Assembly (NCBI GenBank): GCA_903822975.1
Contig: CAIJRD010000012.1
Coordinates: 248,001 to 312,000, forward strand
Source: an uncultured Sinobacteraceae bacterium
GTDB lineage: Bacteria > Pseudomonadota > Gammaproteobacteria > Nevskiales > Nevskiaceae
Length of the DNA: 64,000 bases
Reading direction: 5' to 3'
Of this stretch, positions 21,832 to 30,800 are shown in pieces. Under the pieces are notes generated by a model that ran no database searches, had not been told where the DNA came from, and saw nothing but the letters and a program-made list of their open reading frames with translations. The translations under genes were made by a program, and so were the position numbers. Each line of letters starts with the position of its first letter. Position 1 is the first letter of the stretch.

Positions 21832-22259
21832 GGCGACAGGGAATTTATTTCGAAAATGTCGTTCGATTGTCGGAAAGTCCTGGCTCCGCGCCAGCCTACC
21901 CGGCGTCTGCGAGGTCAGCGAGGCCGTCGCCAGTCTGGCCTTGTCGAGTTTAGGTCCGCCAGGAGGATTTTCGTGGGATCGTTCTAATGCAGCCCCGACA
22001 ACCGCGCACGCGTGCAGGCTACCGATGTCCGACGACTGGGGCCGGATACGACCCGCCAGCCATTGTTCAGGCCGGCCTGCGGCGGCGTCCGTTTGCCGAG
22101 CGCGCTACCGCCTGAGCGAACGGAACCGCTCTGACTCGACGCAGTCGACTCGCATCGAACTCAAAGTACCGCCTTTCGTTGCCGCTCTGCTGCGGCGGCC
22201 ACCAACCTAAGCCGACGCTCTGCTCGCGCTGCCGATCCGGCGACGCTCTCGGTCCGCGC
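21832..22259. other. Intergenic region between groESL promoter and apbE
   Basis: About 430 bp with no gene that I can support; open frames here have unnatural, Arg-rich composition. No terminator with a T-run is seen for the apbE operon that ends at 22260. Confidence 0.5.
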
Positions 22260-23198
22260 TCAAGGCATGGCGCGATCGGCCGCATCAGCAAATTCCGAGC
22301 GACGCTGCAAAGTGCCACCGAGAAGTCCTGCCGCATCCACACTTAAGTAAGGCAACCCGAGCTGAGCGAGCCAGGCCGGACCTGCGTCCGCGCCTTTCAG
22401 CATGGCGATGGTCGCCGCACTGCCGGCAATCAGGCATTGCTCGGCGATCACACTGACCGCCGCCAGTCCCTGCACCGGCCAACCGGTTTTCGGATTCAAC
22501 AAATGGCTGTAACGGCGTCCATCGATCTCAAAAAAACGTTCGTAGTCGCCGCTACTGGCAATTGCGCCGGCGCTCAAGGGGATGCTGGCGACCGCCTGTT
22601 CCGGTCGATGCGGATCGCGGATCCCGATGTGCCAGGCGGACCCATCCGGATGTGGACCGATCAGCGCAATATCCCCCGCCAGCTCTACGAAACCAGCGCG
22701 GGCACCCGCCGCGCGTGCGGCCTGGGCGGCGCGATCAGCAGCGTATTCCTTGACGAAACCACCGAAGTCCAGCTGCATGCCCGCGAGCGGCACGGTCAGA
22801 CGCGGTCGCTGCCAGCGCAGTCGTTGCCAGCCGATCAAGGCCAAGGCGCGATCAATGTCCTGCTGCGTGGGGAGCCGGGTCGCTTGGAAATTCCAGGCCT
22901 GCCGCAAGACGCCGGAGGTGATGTCGAACAGACCATCGCTGTGCTGCCAAGCGGTTTGCGCATAGTCGAGCAGAGCGGCCGTTTCCGGGTCTACGTCCAC
23001 ACCCTGCGGAGCACCCGCACAATGGTTGATGCGGCTGGTGATGCTATCGACGCGATAACGCGAATAGCGTCGCTCGAGCCGCAGCACTTCGGCCTTGGCG
23101 GCGTTGATCGCGGCTTTCGCCTGCGCCTGATCGGCTGAATAAAGCCGCAATTCGCAGGGACCACCCATCGCCCTGAACCGGTGACTGAAGATCTTCAT
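22260..23198 (-). CDS. apbE: FAD:protein FMN transferase, ApbE family (operon-linked variant)
   Basis: ApbE enzymes move FMN from FAD onto Ser/Thr of target proteins. The 312-residue protein shows the family order: GGPCELRLYSAD at the start, LFDITSGVLRQAW, LDFGGFVKEYAADRAA (canonical DLGGIAKGYAxD), ASSGDYERFFEIDGRRYSHL and LNPKTGWPV. Two oddities: an in-frame TGA stands directly before ATG 23198, so no signal peptide or lipobox is possible although most ApbE proteins are exported; and where typical members have DALAT, with Asp and Thr as metal ligands, this one reads GSAAT, so the Asp seems lost. It is last in the TlpA-DUF4266-DUF3570-ApbE operon, 119 nt after DUF3570. Confidence 0.88.
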   Translation of the reverse strand: MKIFSHRFRAMGGPCELRLYSADQAQAKAAINAAKAEVLRLERRYSRYRVDSITSRINHCAGAPQGVDVDPETAALLDYAQTAWQHSDGLFDITSGVLRQAWNFQATRLPTQQDIDRALALIGWQRLRWQRPRLTVPLAGMQLDFGGFVKEYAADRAAQAARAAGARAGFVELAGDIALIGPHPDGSAWHIGIRDPHRPEQAVASIPLSAGAIASSGDYERFFEIDGRRYSHLLNPKTGWPVQGLAAVSVIAEQCLIAGSAATIAMLKGADAGPAWLAQLGLPYLSVDAAGLLGGTLQRRSEFADAADRAMP

Positions 23199-23317
23199 TC
23201 AGTTGCCAGGGCGCTCAGACGAATTGCAACCGGAATCTCGACTGATCGAATGCCTCGACACATCCCTCGGCAAAGCGACCCCACGGCCAGGACATCGCGA
23301 ATGCAGAGGCCTGGCCC

Positions 23318-24586
23318 TCAAAAGGCTTTCGCGATTCCAGCGGAAAACACCTGAAATTTGACCAGTCCTGGATTTTCGACCTCGACGTGCTTGAGCGCAA
23401 AGCTGCCGCTGCTGTCGTAATGCTCGTAGCGGACACTCAGACTCCAGCCGCCAAGACGTTTGTAGATGCCGAAGCTCTCGCTCAACGCGCCGAACGGCGA
23501 CAACCGATAGTCACAGGAATACAGGCCGGTACTCTGCAGCGAGCTGTAATACGGCTGATAGAAATCGGCCTGGCTTTGCGAATACCAGCGCAAGCGCGGC
23601 ACCACCACCCAGCGGTACGGCAGGGACTGATACCAGGCCAGTTCCGCGGTGTGTGCATTGACCCCCCAGTTGTCGCTGTAGAAGCGGTAATCGATGTGCA
23701 GCGCCGCATGCAGTTTCGGAATGTCCTGGCGCAAGCGCGTGGTCCAGGCCAGCAGCCGGCGATTGCCCGGCCGCGTGTCGTTGCGTGTGTTGCCGTCGAC
23801 ATAGACCAGCTTGTACGGATCGGACAGATCGCCGTGCTGGATGCCGCCGCTGAGGCTGGTCTGCAGCACGGTGTATTGCGTCAGCACCTGCGACACGCCG
23901 ATGAAGCCATTGCCTTCATCATTGTGGGCATGCGCGATGCGCGTCGGGAATCGTGCCGACTGGCCTTCGGTCGGATCCAGTATGTTACGGGTGTAACCGC
24001 CGCCGCCGCTGAGCGTGCTCAAACCACCATTGAAATCCCAGCTGCCTTCAAGTCCGGCATTGCTGGTGCGATAGTCGCGTTCGCTCGAATAGCCTGCGAG
24101 TAGGCTGCCGGACAGATCATCGAAATGCTGGTCGGCACGCAACTGCAGTGACTGCCGGAAATCGTGAATTGAAGCGCCACTCATCACCTGCAAGGGCTTG
24201 CCCTTGGCATCGGGAATGATGAACCAGGGCGAAGCACCACTCATGGTTTCGACGGTAATGTCGGCAGTCAGATCGGACGCCGCACCAAGTCGCGTCGCGG
24301 CACGAAACTGATGCGAGTCGACATCGTAGCGTTGGCTGCGCTGACCGCTGGCCGTCTTGCTGCCGGGGATGTCGCCCTCGCGATACCCGGCATAGCGGTA
24401 GTCGAGCAAGGTGCTGTCGCCCGAAGATGTCGGCACATCGCCGACCGCCTGTGCATGCGCGTTCGTAGCGGGAATCGCCAGCGCGGCGGCAGTCAAAGCC
24501 AACAAGGCTTGATGGGCGCGTCCGCTCGAACTTGCCGGGCTCGATCCACCAACACGGTCGATGCGAATGCCTTTGTCGGTGATCAC
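23318..24586 (-). CDS. DUF3570 family predicted outer-membrane beta-barrel
   Basis: A 422-residue exported protein of unknown function. Residues 1-45 form a long signal peptide (hydrophobic LLALTAAALAIPA, cleavage near NAHA). The rest alternates aromatic beta-strands (SLQLRADQHFDDLSGSLLAG, PYRWVVVPRLRWYSQSQADF) and ends ...FQVFSAGIAKAF with a terminal Phe, typical of outer-membrane barrels. Two SGAS motifs occur at 116-119 (VETMSGASPW) and 136-139 (VMSGASIHD); they fit the [ST]GA[ST] consensus of ApbE flavin-attachment sites. The start is GTG 24586, 16 nt after the DUF4266 stop, without a clear ribosome site; a longer frame from 24793 would overlap DUF4266 with Arg-rich sequence and is rejected. 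Confidence 0.85.
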   Translation of the reverse strand: MITDKGIRIDRVGGSSPASSSGRAHQALLALTAAALAIPATNAHAQAVGDVPTSSGDSTLLDYRYAGYREGDIPGSKTASGQRSQRYDVDSHQFRAATRLGAASDLTADITVETMSGASPWFIIPDAKGKPLQVMSGASIHDFRQSLQLRADQHFDDLSGSLLAGYSSERDYRTSNAGLEGSWDFNGGLSTLSGGGGYTRNILDPTEGQSARFPTRIAHAHNDEGNGFIGVSQVLTQYTVLQTSLSGGIQHGDLSDPYKLVYVDGNTRNDTRPGNRRLLAWTTRLRQDIPKLHAALHIDYRFYSDNWGVNAHTAELAWYQSLPYRWVVVPRLRWYSQSQADFYQPYYSSLQSTGLYSCDYRLSPFGALSESFGIYKRLGGWSLSVRYEHYDSSGSFALKHVEVENPGLVKFQVFSAGIAKAF

Positions 24587-24602
24587 TCGCCGGCGGCGCC
24601 GA

Positions 24603-24827
24603 TCATCTGCAGCCACAGCCGCCCCCGCCAACGCTGGCGCCGCCGGCGGCGCTTTCCTTGCTGCCGAACGTGTGTTCGCGCATGGCCGCATCCAACGGGT
24701 CTGGATCCCAGGCCATCTCCGCTGCGGCCAGATTGCCGCGCTGCCAGGGTTTGACGTCCATGCTGCCGCAGCCGACGAGCAGCGCCGCCGCAATCATCAT
24801 GAGACTGTGGAAAATCGCTGCTTTCAT
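24603..24827 (-). CDS. DUF4266 family small lipoprotein
   Basis: A 74-residue lipoprotein: signal peptide with lipobox LVGC (Cys20), then KPWQRGNLA, WDPDPLDAAMREHTFGSKE, and a Gly-rich cysteine tail GGASVGGGGCGCR. The HTFGSKE...GGGGCGC ending is the DUF4266 hallmark. The mature peptide would be only about 55 residues, with two tail cysteines besides the acylated one, well suited to a thiol or metal role; the function is unknown. Its ATG overlaps the TlpA stop (ATGA, 24824-24827) with GGAGGA ahead, so the two are translationally coupled; DUF3570 follows after 16 nt. Confidence 0.85.
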   Translation of the reverse strand: MKAAIFHSLMMIAAALLVGCGSMDVKPWQRGNLAAAEMAWDPDPLDAAMREHTFGSKESAAGGASVGGGGCGCR

Positions 24828-25363
24828 TGCTCCTCCAGCAATTGTTCGAGCGCCTGCCGCAGCGGCTCGATATCGTTCTTGTTGAATCCGCTGCGGACCT
24901 GTCGGACGATGCCTCGACGATCGATCAAATAGGCAGTCGGCATTGCCGGCAAGGCATAGGCCTGAGCAATTTTTCCCTGAGCGTCCTGCACTTGCGGAAA
25001 GCTCAGATGCATCGTCTGCAGCAGCGCGGCACCATCGAGTGGGTTCTGATCGACACCGACCGCGATTACCTCGAAACCCTTGGTGCCGTAGAACTGCCGC
25101 AGTGCTTCGTAGTGCGGAAGCGCCTGACGGCAAGGCCCGCACCACGACGCCCAGAAATCCACCAACACCACCTTGCCGTGCTGCTGCGACAGCATGTCGA
25201 ACACCGGGGCCGGCTGTTTCAACTCAGCCGCAGCAACCAGTGCCGGCTGGCCCAGCACCAGTACGCTGCACAGCAACCCAGCGATCTTCAAAACTGGGGA
25301 ATACTCGCGAACTCGGAATCGCACGGCAGCGACTGCGGCCGTGCCCCACCCCCCGACCACCAT
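24824..25363 (-). CDS. TlpA-like thioredoxin-fold protein
   Basis: Periplasm-facing thiol-disulfide protein of 179 residues. A hydrophobic helix (about 25-45, LKIAGLLCSVLVLGQ) acts as signal peptide or anchor, followed by a thioredoxin fold with the active site WASWCGPCRQ, the TlpA/ResA insertion VGVDQN, and the cis-Pro loop MPTAYLID. ATG 25363 is supported by GGAGGAGG five bases ahead even though it leaves a basic 24-residue N region; a TTG at 25291 would remove it. It is the first gene of the operon and would keep thiols of its partners reduced, plausibly the Cys tail of the DUF4266 lipoprotein (inference). Confidence 0.88.
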   Translation of the reverse strand: MVVGGWGTAAVAAVRFRVREYSPVLKIAGLLCSVLVLGQPALVAAAELKQPAPVFDMLSQQHGKVVLVDFWASWCGPCRQALPHYEALRQFYGTKGFEVIAVGVDQNPLDGAALLQTMHLSFPQVQDAQGKIAQAYALPAMPTAYLIDRRGIVRQVRSGFNKNDIEPLRQALEQLLEEQ

Positions 25364-25961
25364 GTTTGCCTCCTCCGGCGCCGTGCGACTGCTAGTTAGC
25401 GAGTCGAATCGTTCTTGTGGCAGTCAGTATGAATGCCCAGATGTTCGCGGTAACCGCACTAGTAACTTTTTCCAGGGCGCCGAGTGCCGGCGTGCTCTGT
25501 GAAGCTGAACGCAAGAGAACCGTCGGCAAACCGGCGGCCAAGGCTCAAGAGGACGGCATCACAGGGTTTTCAGGTATTCGCCAGTGCTTTACGCTCGTTG
25601 TCGCTGGACAGGTGACTGAATTCGTGACGCTGATTGCGGTGGCCGTAGCCAGTGCTGTTGTACCCCGAGCGATTCGCTTGAGCGAGCGTGGCCACGCGAG
25701 ATTGCCGTTTTGCTTCAAGTTTCAACGATGAAGATCGACGACATCGCACAGCGTCGGAAATTTTCGCACCCAAACTTCACTGTCCCGTTCCGCAAGTTGA
25801 CTCGGATCAGTCCCAAAGCCCTCCGTTCGCGGTTGGCCGGCTAGCAGCCCTTGTTTCGGCCAGGGACAGGCCGCCAGCGCGCCGCGTTTCTGCGGTCACC
25901 CACTCTGAAATAAGGGCTGGGTACAATGCGGCCATCCTTTCCGCCTGCTTTCGGAGTTTCG
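25364..25961. other. Intergenic region between the TlpA operon and the thiolase gene
   Basis: About 600 bp, divergent on both sides, lower in GC than the neighbouring genes. It should contain the promoters of both transcription units. A TACAAT box at 25922-25927 is placed for the thiolase gene, without a good -35. I found no gene or RNA that I can support. Confidence 0.5.
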
Positions 25962-27248
25962 ATGAAACCTTACGGCCGCAAAGTCGCCATTCTCGGTGGC
26001 TCACGCATTCCGTTCGCGCGCAACAACACCGCCTACGCCACCCGCAGCAATCAGGACATGCTCACCGCCGCGTTCAAGGGCGTGGTCGACAAATTCCAGC
26101 TGCATGGGGAACGGCTCGGCGAAGTCGTTGCCGGCGCGGTGCTGAAGCACTCGCGCGATTTCAACCTGACCCGCGAATCGGCCTATTCCTCGGGCCTCGC
26201 GCCTGAGACCTCGGCGTTCGACATCCAGCAGGCCTGCGGCACTGGCCTCGAAGCGGCGATCCTCGTGGGCAGCAAGATCGCACTCGGCCAAATCGAATCG
26301 GGCATTGCCGGCGGTGTGGATACCGCGTCGGACGCGCCGATCGCGCTAAATGAAAAGCTGCGCAAGATTCTGCTGGAGGCCAATCGTGCGAAGACCGGCG
26401 GCCAGCGCTTCGCCGCGCTCGCCAAGATCCGACCGTCGATGCTGGTGCCGGCAATTCCGACCAATGGTGAGCCGCGCACCAAGCTCTCGATGGGCGACCA
26501 TTGCGAGTTGATGGTGAAGGAATGGAAGATCTCGCGCGAAGACCAGGATCAGCTCGCATTCGAAAGCCACCACAAGGCCGCACGTGCGTATGAAAGCGGC
26601 TTTTATGGCGACCTCATCGTGCCCTATTCCGGTCTGAGCCAGGACAACAACCTGCGTGCCGACATCTCGTTGGAAAAACTGGCGTCGCTGAAGCCGGCGT
26701 TCGACAAGAAGAGCGGCCAGGGCACGTTGACCGCAGGCAACTCGACGCCGCTGACCGACGGCGCCTCCGGCGTGCTGCTGGCATCCGAGGACTGGGCCAA
26801 GGCGCATGGCATCGCACCGCAGGCCTACCTCACCGCCTATGAAACGGCCGCCGTCGACTTCGCCGGCCCGAAGCGCGAAGGCCTGCTGATGGCGCCGGCC
26901 TACGCAGTGCCGCGGATGCTCGCGCGCGTCGGCCTGAAGCTGCAGGATTTCGATTTTTACGAGATCCACGAGGCTTTCGCCGGCCAGGTGCTGTGCACGC
27001 TGAAGGCCTGGGAAGATCCGAAGTTCTGCAAGGAACGCCTCGGCTTGAGCGCGCCGCTGGGCGCAATCGACCGCAGCCGTTTGAATGTGCGCGGCGGCAG
27101 TCTGGCGGCCGGGCATCCCTTTGCGGCCACCGGTGGACGCATCGTCGCCACGCTGTCGAAGATCATTGCGGAGAACGGCGGCGGTCGCGGTCTGATCTCG
27201 ATTTGCGCGGCGGGTGGTCTCGGCGTCGTCGCGATTCTGGAAGGCTGA
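25962..27248 (+). CDS. fadI: Acetyl-CoA C-acyltransferase (thiolase, FadI-like)
   Basis: Thiolase that cleaves 3-oxoacyl-CoA in beta-oxidation or condenses acetyl-CoA. The 428-residue protein (FadI of E. coli is 436) has the nucleophile in QQACGTGLEA, the FadI-like GGVDTASDAPIALNEKLRK and DNNLRADISLEKLASLKPAF, NSTPLTDGASGVLL, the catalytic His in IHEAFAGQVL and GHPFAATGGR, and the second Cys in SICAAGGLG. ATG 25962 has GGAG five bases ahead; the ATG at 25926 is less likely. No FadJ-type partner gene is adjacent, so assignment as the FadI subunit rests on sequence alone. Confidence 0.85.
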   Translation: MKPYGRKVAILGGSRIPFARNNTAYATRSNQDMLTAAFKGVVDKFQLHGERLGEVVAGAVLKHSRDFNLTRESAYSSGLAPETSAFDIQQACGTGLEAAILVGSKIALGQIESGIAGGVDTASDAPIALNEKLRKILLEANRAKTGGQRFAALAKIRPSMLVPAIPTNGEPRTKLSMGDHCELMVKEWKISREDQDQLAFESHHKAARAYESGFYGDLIVPYSGLSQDNNLRADISLEKLASLKPAFDKKSGQGTLTAGNSTPLTDGASGVLLASEDWAKAHGIAPQAYLTAYETAAVDFAGPKREGLLMAPAYAVPRMLARVGLKLQDFDFYEIHEAFAGQVLCTLKAWEDPKFCKERLGLSAPLGAIDRSRLNVRGGSLAAGHPFAATGGRIVATLSKIIAENGGGRGLISICAAGGLGVVAILEG

Positions 27249-27337
27249 GCGCCGCATCAAGGCTGAGTGCCGCATTCCGGGGCGCAGGCCGCTGAGGGCC
27301 GCGCGTCGGCGTCGGCCCGATCGATGAACGTTTCACC

Positions 27338-27366
27338 ATGGCCCGCCATCGCGCGGGCCATTTTAT
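27338..27366 (+). terminator. Rho-independent terminator after the thiolase gene
   Basis: Stem ATGGCCCG/CGGGCCAT (27338-27345 with 27354-27361) followed by TTTTATT. It lies about 90 nt after the fadI stop; the rest of the 300-bp gap to the permease gene shows no gene. Confidence 0.8.
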
Positions 27367-27549
27367 TGATGCCATTCGACGCGCGACGACGTTGATCGCG
27401 CATTTACCCCGGCTTTTGGCGCGTGGCTCATCTCTTTATTTTTGCGTGCGTTTGCAGAACCGCACTGGACCGGCATACTTCTGGCAGAACGATGCGCATT
27501 GCTGCTGGCAAGGCCGCAGCCCACGCGACTTAATGAAATAGGGAGATTC

Positions 27550-29049
27550 ATGAGCAGCCTGTTCCGCACCAAACCGATCGACTCGGATCACACCCGCGAC
27601 ACCGGTCTCAAGCGCAGCCTCAACGCCTTCGACCTGACCATGCTGGGCGTCGGCGCGATCATCGGCGCCGGCATCTTCGTGTTGACCGGTGTTGCCGCGG
27701 CCACACACGCCGGCCCCGCGATCATGTTGAGCTACGTACTCGCCGGAACCGCCTGCGCTTGCGCGGCGCTGTCCTACGCCGAGTTGGCGGCGTCGGTCGG
27801 AGGTGCGGGCAGCGCCTACGGTTACGGTTACGCCGGACTCGGCGAGCTACCCGCCTGGATCATCGGCTGGATGCTGGTACTCGAATACACGGTATCGGTG
27901 GCCGCGGTATCGGCCGGCTGGTCGGGCTATTTCAACAGCAGTCTGGCCGACGTCTTCGGCGCCGGCCTGCCACCGGCCTTGCTGCATGCGCCGTTCGATC
28001 CGGCGCATCCGGGCGGCGTCGTCAACCTTCCGGCCGCGGTGATCATCGCCCTGCTCGGCATTTTGCTGGCAACCGGTGCGAAGAGCAGCGCGCGATTCAA
28101 CACCGCGATGGTCGCGATCAAGCTGACCGCGATCCTGATCTTCATCAGTGTTGCCGCGTTCCATATCAATCCGGCCAACTGGCACCCGTTCATTCCACCG
28201 GCGGAAGTGGTGTCAGGCGGACCCGGCGGATTCAACTGGGACATGAGCCTGATCGACTTCGCCAAATGGATGATGGGCCTGCAAGGCGAAGGCGAGGTTC
28301 GCTACGGTTGGGGCGGCATCGCCAGTGGTGCGGCCACGATCTTCTTCGCCTACCTGGGCTTCGATGCGGTCTCCACCGCTGCCGAAGAAACCAAGAAGCC
28401 GCAGCGCGATCTGCCGATCGGTATCCTCGCATCGCTGACGCTGTGCACGGTGCTGTACATCATTGTGTCTGGCTTGCTGACCGGCCTCGTGCCCTACAAA
28501 GAGTTGAACGTCGCGCACCCGGTTGCCTATGCACTGGAACAGGTCGGCGCGCATGCCGCTGCCGGACTGATCTCGTTCGGCGCGATTGCCGGCCTGACCA
28601 CGGTGATGCTGGTGATGTTCTTCGGCCAGAGCCGCGTGTTGTTCGCAATTTCGCGCGACGGACTGCTGCCGAAGTTCTTCGCTACGATCCACCCTAAAAC
28701 GCGCACGCCGTTCGGCTCCATCGTGTTGTCCGGCACTGTGATGGTGATCCTTGGCGGCTTCGTGCCGCTCGGCAAACTGGTGGAGGTTGCGAACATCGGC
28801 ACTCTCGGCGCGTTCGTCATCGTGTCGTTCGGCGTGATTGCATTGCGTCGAACCAAGCCCAATCTGCCGCGACCCTTCCGCACGCCGCTGTTCCCGATCG
28901 TTCCGATCGTTGGCGTGCTGGCTTGCGGCTACCTCACGCTGAACCTGTCGGTGTTCACCTGGGTTGCCTTCATCGTCTGGCTCGCGATTGGCCAGGTCAT
29001 CTTCTTCGGCTATTCACGCAGCCGCAGCCTGCTCGCACACACCGGCTAA
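27550..29049 (+). CDS. APC-superfamily amino-acid permease (cationic amino acid transporter type)
   Basis: Inner-membrane transporter of 499 residues with about 12 helices. The first helix has the APC signature LGVGAIIGAGIFVLTG; SYAELAASVGGAGSAYGYGYAGLGEL, FFAYLGFDAVSTAAEETKKPQRDLPIGI and FFGQSRVLFAISRDGLLP match the CAT family (TC 2.A.3.3, YfnA-like). The substrate is an amino acid but cannot be specified. The upstream frame to 27442 is not used: AGGGAG at 27540-27545 sits five bases before ATG 27550. It is followed after 19 nt by a second amino-acid transporter of another family, suggesting a shared transcript. Confidence 0.9.
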   Translation: MSSLFRTKPIDSDHTRDTGLKRSLNAFDLTMLGVGAIIGAGIFVLTGVAAATHAGPAIMLSYVLAGTACACAALSYAELAASVGGAGSAYGYGYAGLGELPAWIIGWMLVLEYTVSVAAVSAGWSGYFNSSLADVFGAGLPPALLHAPFDPAHPGGVVNLPAAVIIALLGILLATGAKSSARFNTAMVAIKLTAILIFISVAAFHINPANWHPFIPPAEVVSGGPGGFNWDMSLIDFAKWMMGLQGEGEVRYGWGGIASGAATIFFAYLGFDAVSTAAEETKKPQRDLPIGILASLTLCTVLYIIVSGLLTGLVPYKELNVAHPVAYALEQVGAHAAAGLISFGAIAGLTTVMLVMFFGQSRVLFAISRDGLLPKFFATIHPKTRTPFGSIVLSGTVMVILGGFVPLGKLVEVANIGTLGAFVIVSFGVIALRRTKPNLPRPFRTPLFPIVPIVGVLACGYLTLNLSVFTWVAFIVWLAIGQVIFFGYSRSRSLLAHTG

Positions 29050-29068
29050 GCGCCGCGAGATTCTCGCC

Positions 29069-30736
29069 ATGCAGGTTTTCTGGTCCAGCGTTGATGCGAT
29101 CAACGGCGTGCTGCTGTCGGTGCCGGTGTTGCTGGCGCTGCTCGGCATCGGCTTGCTGTTCACGATCCGCAGCGGATTCTGCCAATACCGATCGCTGACG
29201 CACGGCGTGGCCTTGGTCGCCGGCAAGGGCATCGACACCTCGCATGGCGAGGGCGCACTGACGCACTTTCAGGCATTGACCGCGGCGATGTCCGGCACCG
29301 TTGGCCTGGGTGCAATCGCCGGCATGGCGATCGCGGTCGACTTCGGCGGACCCGGTGCGGTGTTCTGGATGTGGGTGGTCGGCATCGTCGGCATGGCGCT
29401 GAAAACCACCGAGGTCACGCTATCGCTGCTGTATCGGGACACCCGCGAGCCAGGCAATCCGCATGGCGGTGCGATGTACGTCGCGCGCGATGGTCTCGGG
29501 TCGCTCGCACCGGGATTGCGCGGTTTCGGCAAGTGGGTCGGCGGCGCGTTCTGCCTGGCGCTGCTGCTGTTTGCGTTCACCGGCGGCAACATGTTCCAGA
29601 CCTGGAGTGTGGCCGACACCACGCGCGAATACTTCGGCGTGCCGACCTGGATCACCGGCGTGATCCTGGCGACGATCGCCGGCGCGGTGATCCTCGGCGG
29701 CATCAAGCGCATCGGCAACGTCACCAAAACCCTCGTGCCTTTCAAGTGCGGCGTCTACGTGCTCTGCGGTCTGTATGTGATCGTGCTGCACGCGCAGCAA
29801 CTGCCAGAAATATTTCGGCTCATTTTTACCTGCGCGTTTTCCACCACCGAGGGCGCGGGCGCCTTCGCTGGCGGCGCAATGGGTGCCACGTTCATGTGGG
29901 GCATGAAACGCGCGCTGTTTTCCAGCGAATCCGGACTCGGCACGGCACCGATCGCGCACGCGGCGGTGAAGACGCCGGAGCCGGTGACCGAAGGCGTCGT
30001 CGCCGGTCTGGAGCCCTTCATCGACACGATCTTCGTCTGCACCGTCACCGCACTGGTGATTCTCTGCACCGGTATCTGGAATCGCGCGCCGGCTGCCAAA
30101 TGGGAGACGACGCCGACGATGCGCGAAGTCGCGCCGCACCAGTGGCAACCAGAGCTGAACCAATTGCCGTCGCGCAGCGATGCGTCAACTGATTGGGTCA
30201 ATGGCGCGCCGTTGTTCGTGATGGTGCAAGCCGATGGGCGCCGCGCGCGACTCTATGGCGCGGTGGAATCGAGTGCATCAGGACTGCAGGTTCATTGGCA
30301 GCCCTTGAGCAGTCAGACCGAACCCGTGTTGGTGGAGCCAGGCGTGTTCGCCGATTACCGCGGCGCCACCTTGGTCGCGAAATCGTTCGACTCGGTCAAC
30401 GAAGGACTCGGCCGTTGGCTGGTGACGATTGCCGTCTGGGTATTCGGACTGTCCTGCATCATCAGTTACGGCTACTACGGCGAGCAGGGCGTGATCTACC
30501 TGTTCGGTTCGCAGTGGGTGATGACATATCGCTGGCTATGGTGCGCCGCCGCCGCCGGTGCGTGCTTCGGATTTATCAAGACCAGTGGTGAACTCGATGC
30601 CATCAGCACAATCGGCATGGGTTTCATGTATGCGATCAACCTGCCGTTGATGCTGATCCTCGGCGGTAAGGCGATGTTTGCCTACCATGATTATTTCCGT
30701 CGACTGCGCAGCGGCGCGATCGTGCGCGCCAGTTGA
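29069..30736 (+). CDS. Alanine/glycine:cation symporter, AGCS family, with a soluble insert
   Basis: Sodium-coupled amino-acid symporter (TC 2.A.25), 555 residues. Family marks: TIRSGFCQYRSL, LTAAMSGTVGLGAIAGMAIAV, GAVFWMWVVGIVGMALKTTEV, LVPFKCGVYVLCG and SSESGLGTAPIAHAA. Most AGCS members have about 450-500 residues; here a hydrophilic stretch of roughly 85 residues (about 350-440, ending near GVFADYRGATLVAKSF) is inserted between two late helices. Its role is unknown; a regulatory or binding domain is possible. ATG 29069 follows the permease stop by 19 nt. Pairing with the permease suggests shared amino-acid uptake. Confidence 0.9.
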   Translation: MQVFWSSVDAINGVLLSVPVLLALLGIGLLFTIRSGFCQYRSLTHGVALVAGKGIDTSHGEGALTHFQALTAAMSGTVGLGAIAGMAIAVDFGGPGAVFWMWVVGIVGMALKTTEVTLSLLYRDTREPGNPHGGAMYVARDGLGSLAPGLRGFGKWVGGAFCLALLLFAFTGGNMFQTWSVADTTREYFGVPTWITGVILATIAGAVILGGIKRIGNVTKTLVPFKCGVYVLCGLYVIVLHAQQLPEIFRLIFTCAFSTTEGAGAFAGGAMGATFMWGMKRALFSSESGLGTAPIAHAAVKTPEPVTEGVVAGLEPFIDTIFVCTVTALVILCTGIWNRAPAAKWETTPTMREVAPHQWQPELNQLPSRSDASTDWVNGAPLFVMVQADGRRARLYGAVESSASGLQVHWQPLSSQTEPVLVEPGVFADYRGATLVAKSFDSVNEGLGRWLVTIAVWVFGLSCIISYGYYGEQGVIYLFGSQWVMTYRWLWCAAAAGACFGFIKTSGELDAISTIGMGFMYAINLPLMLILGGKAMFAYHDYFRRLRSGAIVRAS

Positions 30737-30800
30737 ATGGAACGTCCGGTGTTCGCAGTGTCTGGCGCATCCAACCTTCAGTGACATCAGTATTCCGGAC

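Noticed and set aside
24587..24793. N-terminal extension of DUF3570 across the DUF4266 gene
   Set aside because: The extra 69 residues are Arg/Ala-rich, cover the coding region of the well-supported DUF4266 lipoprotein and would displace the signal peptide.
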